A stretch of 64,000 nt of DNA from the NCBI GenBank assembly GCA_949316495.1, contig OX439010.1, positions 7,480,001 to 7,544,000 on the forward strand. The letters run 5' to 3'. Below are positions 49,565-60,499 of this stretch, piece by piece (within the stretch, counting starts at the first letter, position 1; each line of letters begins with the position of its first letter). The notes beneath the pieces were generated by a model. That model saw only the letters and a list, made by a program, of their open reading frames with translations. It did not search any database and was not told the origin of the DNA. This stretch comes from Amphiduros pacificus (taxonomy: Eukaryota > Annelida > Polychaeta > Phyllodocida > Hesionidae). Position numbers and translations under genes: made by a program.

Positions 49565-51808
49565 TACGAGGAAGTTAGTGAAATCCTTTTATGAATATGT
49601 CTATGAAACACATCACTAAAAGTGGCCAATCATTAAAATGGCCTATGATCCCTTTTACTATTTGGATAATTCTATTAGTAATACATGACAGAACTTGGGT
49701 CCATTTGATTGTTTCCACCTCAGCCATTAAAATGTCCCAGGGTATTGGATTTGGTGAGAACTTCCAGAACTTCCATTTTTTGGAAACTGTGCTAGAATCT
49801 ATCAAGCATGTCATACTGTGACGCATATTCATAGTTTGTCATAGGAAAAGGGCCATATATCTACTAGAGTTAACTAAGATATCGATGACTCAGGGGATGA
49901 TCTCAAAACCCCACATCCTGTTGGTAGACCAACAAGTATGCATATGGGAGGGGTTAATTTAGACAGATATAGTCAGAGATTTAATCATGTTTTAAATTTC
50001 TCTGATATTGTATGTAAACAGAACTAATAACTCAGAACTATTTTTGGCAAAACCTCTGATACAATCAAACAGTGAAGTGTCAAGCGCGATAAAATACAAC
50101 ATTAGGAAAACACACAATAAGACACAATTAAGCATGGTCAAATATGGGAAGGGAAAATATACAAGAACATTGAATTGAAACTGGGATAGTTTATAGTGGC
50201 TGGGAGCACAACTCTGTGTGATTATGATGTTTAGTTTGACTGGTAGGCCCTCTGGGGTTGGATGTATAACTAGTATCCTATTATGTCATTTTAATGGTAT
50301 TGAGGTATTCCAGTCAAAGGTTATTTTATAAGATTTCTGGGTGTTTAATTTGATGACCACCAAGGAGGGTCTTCCGTTAGCAAACCCCACCAGAGGGCGA
50401 CGTGGTGAACCTAATAGTTTGCGTGTGCCTTTGGTGGATACTGGGTTCCGCTAGGTAACACTTTTCATTACATGGCTCTTTTTGTTATTACATCTTCTTA
50501 CTGAAGCTATTAAATATTTCATAATCAAAGAATTGTTCTGATCATTTTAAATTGTTTGCGTTTTTTAAAACCAGGAAAAACACCCTGAACCTAAGAAAAC
50601 ACAATTTGCCTCTTAGGAGTGACATATGTGTGACAGGTTCCATTTTCTACGGGATCTTTTTTCAATAGGCCCCTTGTCAATATCTGCGACCAATGATTAA
50701 ATATGGAGGATTTGTATAGTTCTGATTCCGGTAAAGTTGTACAGTTCCGGTGTGTACTTTTCAATGGGGAAAAAACATATGGAGATCGGCAATCGGCCTA
50801 TGGCTGGTTTTGTAGCGTCCCGCTTTTTCTATCCCTAGGTTGCAGATGTTCATTCTCGACTTGTCCAATATTAGAACAAATACCAGTGACCACTTGGCTG
50901 CTGACTGCCCCTGTATGTATGGAATGAAAGGGTAACGACATGGGGCCTCTAGTGATTATTTTAAAAAGTTGTTAAATCATTCCATGACAAAAGTCTTAAC
51001 GCTTTCAGAGATAATTTAATCAACATCACACGACCTTGCCAAAAATGATGACCTTCATCGATTGTATTAAACGTTAGTGGTATTATTATTTGTTGTATAG
51101 ATGTTTACCTGAAATCTGTGACAAATTGACTGGTATTGCAAGCAGCAGTAATGTCCCATAAGCAAAAGACGTGGAGGAAACTTGCTAACAAGTTTATACA
51201 TAGGACTCACATGCATGTCTGTATTTGTAGGTCTTATCTGCTGTTTGCAATACTCACATTGTGTGACTTAACACTGAGATTGTCCTTTTGTTTATATGCA
51301 TGGAAGGAAAATGGGAAAACTTTTCATATCTTGTAAAATTGTGTTAATTTGGTGAATAGATAATTTAGTTTTCACAATTATCAAGCAAAGTTTGGCACGT
51401 TTCATTGTGTTGTAACATTAGCACCCACCATTGTTAATCCAAGCAACAGTTCCTTCCACTGGGAGCCAGTAGTCATATGGTCAACATCATAAGGTATACA
51501 CTTGTCAAGCAAATCTAAAGTGGAAAATGTATGTCACTATCATGATACTTTCTATAATTAGTTGACTTATAAGAAACATTCGAATTTTTCCTTCAAAGAA
51601 AATCATTGGAATTTATTTCAAGTATATGCTCAACAGTTTTTAAAGATGAGAAGTAAGTTATAACCCATGCAAAGTAATCAGCGAAAAGTAAAAAATACTC
51701 AAACGACCTTTTACTTAATAAAACGTTTCTATTGTTGTTAAAGGATGTTCCTGGTTTACTTTATTACAATAAATCCCTTTACATGTAGAATAATGAATGT
51801 TTGAAAAA
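49565..51808. other. AT-rich DNA, no confident gene
   Basis: Opposed open frames at 49575-49832 (minus) and 49591-49821 (plus) have no motif. A 74-codon plus frame at 50703-50927 is likewise unrecognised. Confidence 0.35.
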
Positions 51809-51954
51809 GCAGAACAGGCAGAAATGCCAGAACAGCAGAACTGCCAGAACAGCAGAACTGCCAGAACAGCAGAACTGCCAGAACAGCAGAACTGCCAGAA
51901 CAGCAGAACTGCTAGAAAATGCAGAACTACCAGAACAGCAGAACTGCCAGAACG
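51809..51954 (+). repeat. 17-bp minisatellite, ~8.5 copies
   Basis: The unit is 'agaactgccagaacagc' with edge variants. All three minus frames are open through it as a by-product. Confidence 0.93.
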
Positions 51955-52517
51955 CAACTTGCCTGCTTTTTGACATCTCATGAAAATGGACAATTTTTGT
52001 GGATAAACGAGACAAACATTCAATGCACATAAAAAGTGTTCATTACGCCACCTAGATGCCTAGAAATTGATTTTATAAACGAATTTGTCTTATCCTTTAT
52101 GGGAATATAAAGAATGTTTTACCAAAGAGGTATACCTCAAATTGAAAAATGGAAGCATATTGTTCAAAGTAATTAAACTTACAACATCATAACATTGTGT
52201 ATGTCGCGTGAGATGCATATCACATGATTCCAGACCAGAGAGTGTGGAAGTCGAGACACTTGCTTACACTGATAGGTGAATGAACTGCAAAAGTCTGGAG
52301 GGTCTCGCATAGTCAACTTTGAAATCAATCTTATGGCAAGTGGCTGTTATCTGCAGAACAAAATGAAATTGTGCCATCTGAATTTTGTCCACCAGATGTC
52401 ACTCTGACATGACACACTCAACACTCAACACTGAAATCAACCTCGCAACAGTTGTCCTGCCCAAACATGGATCTGGTATTGATGCTATATGAGATTGGTA
52501 TTTTCCTCATAGTTGAT

Positions 52518-52725
52518 TTTGTTTTTGTTTGTTTGTGCCAAATTGTGGTTTGACATCGCTTTCAAAATTATTTCAGTCATTCTATGATGACACCTTCATG
52601 TATATATAGTGCTGCCTCACTGAATTGTCATGTCGCAGGTACCTGGCATGGAAACCCGGCCAGTCATAGATGTACAAGGACAATGGCTTCACCCTCTAGG
52701 CTTGGGCCTCAGCTGATATGAAGGG
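52518..52725 (-). mobile_element. SINE copy lacking its tRNA-like head
   Basis: The tail-end 'aaattgtggtttgacatcgc' and the middle 'tcactgaattgtcatgtcgc' match the SINE at 45136-45456. The match ends before the head. Confidence 0.75.
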
Positions 52726-52729
52726 CTGA

Positions 52730-54256
52730 CTGAGCTTCAGGGCCCCTCCCCAAGGAAGGGAGCTTCAGCCCCCTAACCGTCAAATTTGAGGGTTAAAGTT
52801 CTTGAATTAGAAAGTCAATGGAGGTAGCCCATTCTTTAAGTTGGAGTGTCCAAGAACGTTGCTGATTTGATTTAATGTATACTCCAAGATTTGATTGAGT
52901 ACTATTTTGAGCCTGTCATTAAGATTCTTTCATTGAAAATCATCAATTGTGGAACTCTTTTGGTCATATGTAACACAGAACTATGATTTGCCTTTCAACA
53001 TCTACAAGGCAATGATTAATGTTTTTCACATTGATATTTGTAAAAAAAAATAAAAAAAATAAAATAAAAAAACAAAAAAAAAATAAAAAAAAACAACTCA
53101 TGAAAGACATGCCCATTTCATCAATGTTTTCATCTGATTAAATTTCAAGTGTATCACCAAGTCAATTTTCTTCAAACCAAAGTATGCAAGGTACCCTTTG
53201 ACATGAATAATTGTCATGTTTATGCATGACGACAGTTGGGCAAAATACTTGCCTAATAAAATCACCTGTTTCACATTCCCAGAATGTGGTTAATTATAAC
53301 TTCCTTGTCAGCATATTTTCTTAAATAATATATGGAGAGAATTCATGCACCGATTAGCATAATCCAGTGTCCTTTCCCGGAATGTGTTTAAGGCAGAATT
53401 GTTTGTGCAAGACACATTCAAGTCATAAACTATTCATTTCTATTTTGAAATTCCTAAATGATTCTCAACCTTTGTGTTTACACAATACTTTATTGCCAAT
53501 TTCATGAATCTCTACCACTATGCTATAGAATTGGCTATAGAATCTCATAATTAAAGTCACAAATCCTGCAATGTCATGTCCATTTGAATATATATTACGT
53601 CCATTTTTAAACACTGCAGTTCAGTGTTATTGTGAAAATTCATGCACATTCTGAAGGCTTGATTTGTCTTGTTGCAAGTGAGAATTCTCTATTTTAAATT
53701 TCCATTTAAAAGATATCCTCGATTTCATGGTATGTAGGGAAATGTGAAGTACATGGCAGATCCAGAATCCTAGAAAAACAATGAGGTTTTTTAGTATAAG
53801 GTTTGTATGCAAACTTAAAATGATTGGTTATTAAATTTTAAATGGCTCTCACTTTTAGAGATATCATATACTTAGGAAATCATCACAGGAATGTTATTTG
53901 ACATAAATTAATATAAAAAGGTTTATGACAAAAGTAAGCACAACACATGTTAGGTTGTGTGAGAGCCCACTGTGCATGCTGTGTAGATCCCTTATATTCA
54001 AACTCACTTCACATATCACTGTTTGAGAAATGGCTAAAACCCGATTTATATGAACATAACATAATGGAAATGCAATCAAACAAGCAAATGAAAGCAAGGT
54101 GCATGGGAAAATATAGAGAACATATTGTTAATGTATTGATAACATGAAATGATTGAGAGATCTTGGTGAAGACAATGGGCATCATACAGGTCATATACTT
54201 AAATCATGAAAATGGAAGAGAGAACCAGGAGAAAAAAGGGCAAGATACATTTGTTT
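52730..54256. other. AT-rich DNA with an A-rich tract
   Basis: Bases 53041-53094 are an A-rich low-complexity run. No gene is seen. Confidence 0.4.
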
Positions 54257-54479
54257 GATCTGTTTGTTTGGGATTTTACATCACTTTCAACAAAATTTCC
54301 GTCATACCACGATGGGACCTTGAAAACAGTCACAAATTGATAAGGACAATTTTATAGAATTATATCATGAATTTATTGCTGGCACAGGATGAATTGAACC
54401 CACGACCTTTGGCTCACCAGAGAGGAACTGGTGCTGAAGGTTTGCGCTCTAACCAACTGTTCCATGGCTTATGACCCAA
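54257..54479 (-). mobile_element. SINE copy with internal deletion
   Basis: Head ('cagttggttagagcgcaaac' on the minus strand, with 'gggttcaattc' as B-box) and tail ('tttgggattttacatcactt' on the plus strand) are present. The central 'cactgaattgtcatg' part is absent. Confidence 0.82.
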
Positions 54480-54624
54480 GACAAGATACCAGTGATATAC
54501 TCAAAACATGAAAATAAAACAGAGGCCCAGGAGTACAGAAGGTCAACATACGGGTAATATACTCAAAACATGAAATGAAAAAGAGCTGAGAGAAGGTAAG
54601 AGTAATATACTGTAAATATTCGGA

Positions 54625-56203
54625 AAACATGGAAGAGAGATCCAAGAGAAGGCGAGGGCAACATGAGGGAAGAGAGATCCAAGAGAAGGTGAGGGCAACA
54701 TGAGGGAAGAGAGATCCAAGAGAAGGCGAGGACAACAAGAGGGAAGAGAGATCCAAGAGAAGGTGAGGGCAACATGAGGGACGAGAGGTCCAAAAGAACG
54801 TGAGGGCAATAGGAGGGAAGAGAGATCCAAGAGAAGGTGAGGGCAACATGAGGGAAGAGAGATCCAAAAGAAGGTGAGGGCAACATGAGGGAAGAGAGAT
54901 CCAAGAGAAGGTGAGGGCAACATGAGGGACGAGAGATCCAAGAGAAGGTGAGGGCAACATGAGGGAAGAGAGATCCAAGAGAAGGTGAGGGCAACAGGTG
55001 GGAAGAGAGATCCAAGAGAAGGTGAGGGCAACATGAGGGAAGAGAGATCCAAGAGAAGGCGAGGACAACAAGAGGGAAGAGAGATCCAAGAGAAGGTGAG
55101 GGCAACAGGAGGGAAGAGAGATCCACGAGAAGGTGAAGGCAACATGAGGGAAGAGAGATCCAAGAGAAGGTGAGGGCAACAGGAGGGAAGTGAGATCAAA
55201 CACACTGAACAAGGAAATACAATAAAATCAACACACCCAACACATCCTCAAATGAATAACATTCTCTTTCAGTTACATGGGGGAAGAGAGATCCAAGAGA
55301 AGGTGAGGGCAACATGAGGGAAGATAGATCCAAGAGAAGGTGAGGGCAACATGAGGGAAGAGAGATCCAAGAGAAGGTGAGGGCAACATGAGGGACGAGA
55401 GATCCAAAAGGTGAGGGCAACAGGTGGGAAGAGAGATCCAAGAGAAGGTGAGGGCAACATGAGGGAAGAGAGGTCCAAAAGAAGGCGAGTACAACAAGAG
55501 GGATGAGAGATCCAAGAGAAGGTGAGGGCAACATGAGGGACGAGAGATCCAAAAGAAGGTGAGGGCAATAGGAGGGAAGAGAGATCCGAGAGAAGGCGAG
55601 GGCAATAGGAGGGAAGAGAGATCCGAGAGAAGGCGAGGGCAACAGGAGGGAAGAGAGATCCCAGAGGAGGTGAGGGCAACAGGAGGGAAGAGAGATCCCA
55701 GAGGAGGTGAGGGCAACATGAGTGAAGAGAGATCCAAGACAAGGTGAGGGCAACAGGAGGGAAGAGAGGTCCAAGAGAAGGTGAGGGCAACAGGAGGGAA
55801 GAGATCCAAGAGAAGGTGAGGACAACAGGAGGTAAGAGAGATCCAAGAGAAGGTGAGGATAACAGGAGGGAAGAGATCCAAGAGAAGGTGAGGACAACAG
55901 GAGGGAAGGGAGATCCAAGGGAAGGCGAGGACAACAGGAGGGAAGAGAGATCCAAGAGAAGGTTAGGACAATAGGAGGGATGAGATCCAAGAGAAGGTGA
56001 GGACAACAGGAAGGAAGAGAGATCCAAGAGAAGTTGAGGGCAAAATGAGGGAAAAGAGATCCAAGAGAAGGTGAGGACAACAGGAGGGAAGAGAGATCCA
56101 AGAGAAGGTGAGAGCAACAGGAGGGAAGAGAGGTCCACGAGAAGGTGAAGGCAACATGAGTGAAGTTAGATCCAAGAGAAGGTGAGGGCAACAGGAGGGA
56201 AGT
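54625..56203 (+). repeat. 37-bp purine-rich minisatellite in two blocks, ~40 copies
   Basis: The unit is 'gagggaagagagatccaaga' followed by 'gaaggtgagggcaacat'. Blocks are 54625-55195 and 55277-56203, separated by a unique 86-bp segment that is itself repeated to the right of block 2 (55190-55276 and 56203-56288). The strand is strongly purine-biased for 1.5 kb. Since 37 is not a multiple of three and the minus strand of the unit lacks stops, long minus frames (187-342 codons) exist in all phases and are by-products. Confidence 0.96.
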
Positions 56204-56288
56204 GAGATCAAACACACTGAACATGGAAATACAATAAAATCAACACACCCAACACATCCTCAAATAAATAACATTCTTTTTCAGTTAC

Positions 56289-56482
56289 CTTGCCAAAAAG
56301 CTCAATGAATTGGGAGGTATAGAAATCAGAGAGCCAAGTAGGACTGTTGTTTTCAGTGGGCAGCATCCCCACCATTTCGCTCTTGGGGGGAGAGGGTGAC
56401 TTGGAGATGGGAGGCTGGCCAATGAGGTCGATGCCTTTAACAGAGGAAAGCAGGCAGGCCGCCAATGTGACTTCCAAATCTT
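56289..56482 (-). CDS. Candidate host exon, unrecognised protein
   Basis: A minus-strand open segment of about 62 codons, clearly more GC-rich than its surroundings, ending exactly at AAG|GTAACT. It reads VTLAACLLSSVKGIDLIG, a Ser/Pro-rich SKSPSPPKSE and WLSDFYTSQFIELFGK. Codon third positions favour C and G, unlike the neighbouring DNA, which is the best single argument for coding here. The 5' border is uncertain: an in-frame stop lies at 56484-56486 and the AG sites just inside have a poor pyrimidine tract. The following intron would hold the 37-bp array. No family recognised. Confidence 0.4.
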
Positions 56483-56734
56483 CTTAACATGTAGTTGCCG
56501 CTACTGACTTGTTGCCAGTTACAACATAACACATGCAAACCTAGACTTAAGAGTGGCTGTCATTGATGGGAAAGTTTATGTATGACACGGGCAGGTTAAG
56601 GCTGACTTCTTAAGAAAAATAAGCCTTCAAAATAAGGCCAGTTGTAGTGGAATCAGGGGTCACCAGGGGCTATCAGGGATCGCCAGGGGGTCACCAAAAG
56701 CTCTGGACACAATGGCTGGGACTGACATCAGTAG

Positions 56735-57190
56735 AAATGACAGACATATGATAAATGACTGAAATCTACAAATGATACATGACTGAATGTGGACCATTGT
56801 AGGCTATCGAATATTGCCAGTGACCTTGAAATGACCTTTTTGAAAATCTTTTTGAAAATAAAACTCCTATATCTACAGATTTTACTCTAAATTTTAATAT
56901 TCATTCATCTGCATCTTTAAAAGTCGAGCCCTGTGGTAGGTGTAAAAAAGAAGAAAATTGACTTTAAATTGTTCTAATGCAATCTTTTAAAGTTTCATAT
57001 ATACATAAGATATAAGTGTAACTTCAGAAAGTAACCCCCAATAGGTTATCCTAATCATAATAGTACATACAAAAATGATAATAAACTAAATAAATGTATT
57101 AAATGTAGACAGAAATTGATTATCTTTTTGAATTGTTGATATATTTCTACAAATATTCATATATCAATTTATTTACAATAAGAGAAAGAT
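56735..57190 (+). repeat. Dispersed repeat copy 2 (unknown family)
   Basis: Counterpart of 48780-49560, in the same orientation and the same order of blocks. Confidence 0.65.
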
Positions 57191-57555
57191 GTTAAGATTA
57201 CTTGATATGTATATAAATTGGAAAATGTGTTTTCGATTTTTGACGTAATTTATGCTGGGCAAAAGTGATGCCATGTACCCACTGAAATAGGAGGAGTTTT
57301 ATACTACCCATTTCATGCTCAATGTCTCCCACTTCTAGTGATGAGTTCTACAGCATTCTTTAAGTTAGATAACAACACATATGTGGTGTTATCAGTTGAA
57401 ATAGAAATCTACCATCGGGACTCAGTATCATGCTCTTTTTGAAGAATATATATTGTTTTACTTTTGCTTAATCACATGACAACAATGACATCACAACCAT
57501 TTGCTGCGAGGCTTTGATCGGTTTGTGCTAGGAGTATGCATATCAAGAAAGTCTT

Positions 57556-58493
57556 TTAAAAAAAAAAGAATTTGTATACAGTTTCCTTTTTGAAAATGAT
57601 ATTTATATTTTCTCATCATTTTCTCATCATTTTGAATGTAGAGTACAGTGACTGGCAACTGCCTGAAACTGGCAGTTGAAACTCAGACATTTTTAACACA
57701 GTCAAACAAGTTATTAATTTTCATATATTCTAAAAAATATTCAAATTTTATGTTTATTTATGCAGTTGAGGTGTCCACCAGTCTGTGACACTGACAGGCA
57801 AGGTTTGTGATCTGCAGGCCCCTCAGAAGTACATATCGCTCCAAAATTCTGTCTTATAATACCCATCACTAATCACAATTGAGCTGAATGTTGTGTCTGT
57901 CTTTCAAAATGTTAAAAGTGTTTATTTGTTTTCACGGCACAAGTGATGTGCCGGAAGCCATGATGACTAAGGTAGTTAATATCACAGGTTGCCAGAGAGT
58001 GAAAGTCCCCAGCCCCTCTCTGTCTGAGTCTTATATATTAACTATTAACCTATATAAAAGTAGTGATGGAAGTAGAAGTTGCCGTAAATGTAGACTACAC
58101 TGACTGGAATATATTCTATGTTTGAACAATTTCAATTCTATGTTTATTTATGCAATTGAGATGTCCGCCAGTCTGGTCTGTGACGGTGACAGCCAGGTCT
58201 GAGATCTGCAGGCCCCTCAGAAGTACATATCCTCCAAAGTTCTGTGTTGTAATACCCACCACTAGTTGCAATTGAGCTGAATGTTGTGTCTCACATGTTA
58301 TCTTGTAATCCCACTGTCTTTCAAAATGTTAAAAGTGTTTATTAGTTAAGTATTAACCTACCGTTATATACAAGAAAGTTAAAAAAAAAAAAATTGTATA
58401 CAGTTTCCTTTTTGAAAATGATATTTATATTTTCTCATAATTTTGAAGTTGCCGTAAGTGTAGACAACACTGACTGGCATATATTCTACAGTC
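57556..58493 (+). repeat. Local tandem duplication, ~375-bp period
   Basis: 57745-58118 and 58119-58493 share 'ctgcaggcccctcagaagta', 'tcaaaatgttaaaagtgttt' and 'tgtagac..acactgactgg'. A partial third copy, 57574-57640, shares 'gtatacagtttcctttttga' with 58395-58445. The divergence is moderate. Confidence 0.82.
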
Positions 58494-58668
58494 TGGTTCA
58501 AATGTGCTAAAGTAAGTGGCTCCAGTCCTATAAAGTAAGGGGCTCCAGTTGCCAAAGCTCCCTAGCCATAGACCCCTCCTGGATCCACCACTGGCTACAC
58601 ATTTGGGCTGTGTGACGTAAAGTGTTTACACATTGGCCCTCGTCGCCTCCGATCGCTTATAGTATAGT

Positions 58669-59209
58669 CAGGGGCCCACCACTATATGATATGCAAAAAG
58701 AGCCAATATGCACATTTTTCTGGCTGACAGCTTGTAAATGACGCAATCTATTTCCAGCTGGTATGTTTACCAGCTGGAAACATTTTTTTGAATGAGTCAG
58801 CTGGCTCAAAATACGACTGACATTTCAAAATGGCCTAGCTGACAGATGGAATAACTTAATTGGTTGGCTGGTATATAAATAGTGTTAAGATTGGGCGAAT
58901 TTTAACGCCAACTCACAATTTCACCATTGGCAACCACAAAAATAAATATTCTGCAAAGTGAAGTGGAGAGCTTAATTCTGAGCTGGTAATTTTCCCAGCT
59001 GGTAAAAAATAACAGCTGGCAGCCAAAATCACAAAGTGTAGCTGGCTGGTAATTTTTGAAATATTTCCTTCTAGAAAACATTAAAAATGCATATTGGAAA
59101 AAAAGATTCAGCTGAGTGATATGTTGCTCACAACATTCTATAACATACTCTGCTCAAGTTTCACATCTCTATCTCAATTTGTAAGGAAGTTGGTAGTGGT
59201 GGGCCCCTG
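58669..59209. mobile_element. 541-bp non-autonomous DNA transposon with 16-bp inverted ends
   Basis: CAGGGGCCCACCACTA at 58669-58684 is perfectly reverse-complemented at 59194-59209. CAGGGG ends are typical of hAT elements. Flanks are TATAGT and TATACT, a 6-bp near-match, so the duplication is uncertain. Inside, a perfect hairpin (58751-58763 with 58768-58780, 4-nt loop) and many AGCTGG/CAGCTG words occur. No transposase frame. Confidence 0.82.
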
Positions 59210-59214
59210 TATAC

Positions 59215-60184
59215 TGGTCTGTCAGAACAGAGCCTTTCTTATAACATAGATTTCCTCTCGGTCTAAGACCCTGTATACAAAAAAGATTACTCTAAGGTGT
59301 CACCAACCTTTTCATCAGAATGTAGACTTTAACCGGTGAGATAGAAGCTCAACGCATTTTCAACAAAGACCTGAGGATTTCCTTTTGCATCGTCACAAAT
59401 GCATATGAACACAGTCTAATGACCTTTGATAATTAATGGACAGGCATTGGTTGAAGTTAGAAACAATTCAATTGCGTCGAATTTATTAAATCAGCCGCTC
59501 GGGTTTGAACCTGGCATGTAAGGCTGACGGCTTGCAGTTTTTACAGAGCGAAAGTTTTATGAATTTTGTGATATACTCCATTGCAAAAAAGGTAAAAAAT
59601 AAGTATCAAAAACCAACAAACATGTGTTTAGGCCAAAACAGCTTATTTCACTCTGCATTACATCGGTAGTATTGCAAGTCGTTCAATCGTCTTATTACCT
59701 CTGTCGCCATTGCCGTATATTGTATATCATTAAAAAGTCCGCAAGTCATGCATACTCACTCTCAACCTGTCACCTCTGTACATGGCGAAAATGTGCATTT
59801 TGGTGCTGACTCAGCACATCCCCAAGCTGATCTCAGAATGACTATAATATTTCCAGAGATGAATTAAGAATGATGAAGTGTGCATAATTTACCACTCCAA
59901 AATATATATATATATATCTATAGATAAAAGAGAAATTAAACACAAAGCTACATTTTCTTGTGGAATAGCCAGTTCCTGGGGAAGAATTAAGTGCAAACGA
60001 GACAAAGATGGCTGTTTTATTTATGGTTTGAACTGTTTCAATCATTTTTTTTATTTAACTAACTGGGCGAAAATTTTCAAAAATTAACAAATGAACTCTA
60101 ATACAACTAAAGGCAACTTTATTTTTAATAGTAAAGGTTGTTCGCACGGTTATCAAATTGCCAGTAAGGACCGTAATAATACCA
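59215..60184. other. AT-rich DNA with a dispersed-repeat fragment
   Basis: 59660-59790 resembles 2140-2265 (see that entry). TA-rich tract at 59902-59925. No gene is seen. Confidence 0.4.
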
Positions 60185-60496
60185 ATTTGAGTTGGCCAGA
60201 GGTTTGAGTTGGCCAGAGGTTTGAGTTGGCCAGAGGTTTGAGTTGGCCAGAGGTTTGAGTTGGCCAGAGGTTTGAGTTGGCCAGAGGTTTGAGTTGGCCA
60301 GAGGTTTGAGTTGGCCAGAGGTTTGAGTTGGCCAGAGGTTTGAGTTGGCCAGAGGTTTGAGTTGGCCAGAGGTTTGAGTTGGCCAGAGGTTTGAGTTGGC
60401 CAGAGGTTTGAGTTGGCCAGAGGTTTGAGTTGGCCAGAGGTTTGAGTTGGCCAGAGGTTTGAGTTGGCCAGAGGTTTGAGTTGGCCAGAGGTTTGC
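60185..60496 (+). repeat. 17-bp minisatellite, ~18 identical copies
   Basis: The unit is 'ttgagttggccagaggt'. Copies appear essentially identical, implying a very recent expansion or active homogenisation. Minus frames of 134 and 166 codons here are by-products. Confidence 0.97.
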
Positions 60497-60499
60497 ATG

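Noticed and set aside
54469-56224. Minus-strand frames of 187-342 codons rich in Leu, Ser and Pro
   Set aside because: All phases are open through the 37-bp repeat, so this is repeat translation and not a gene.
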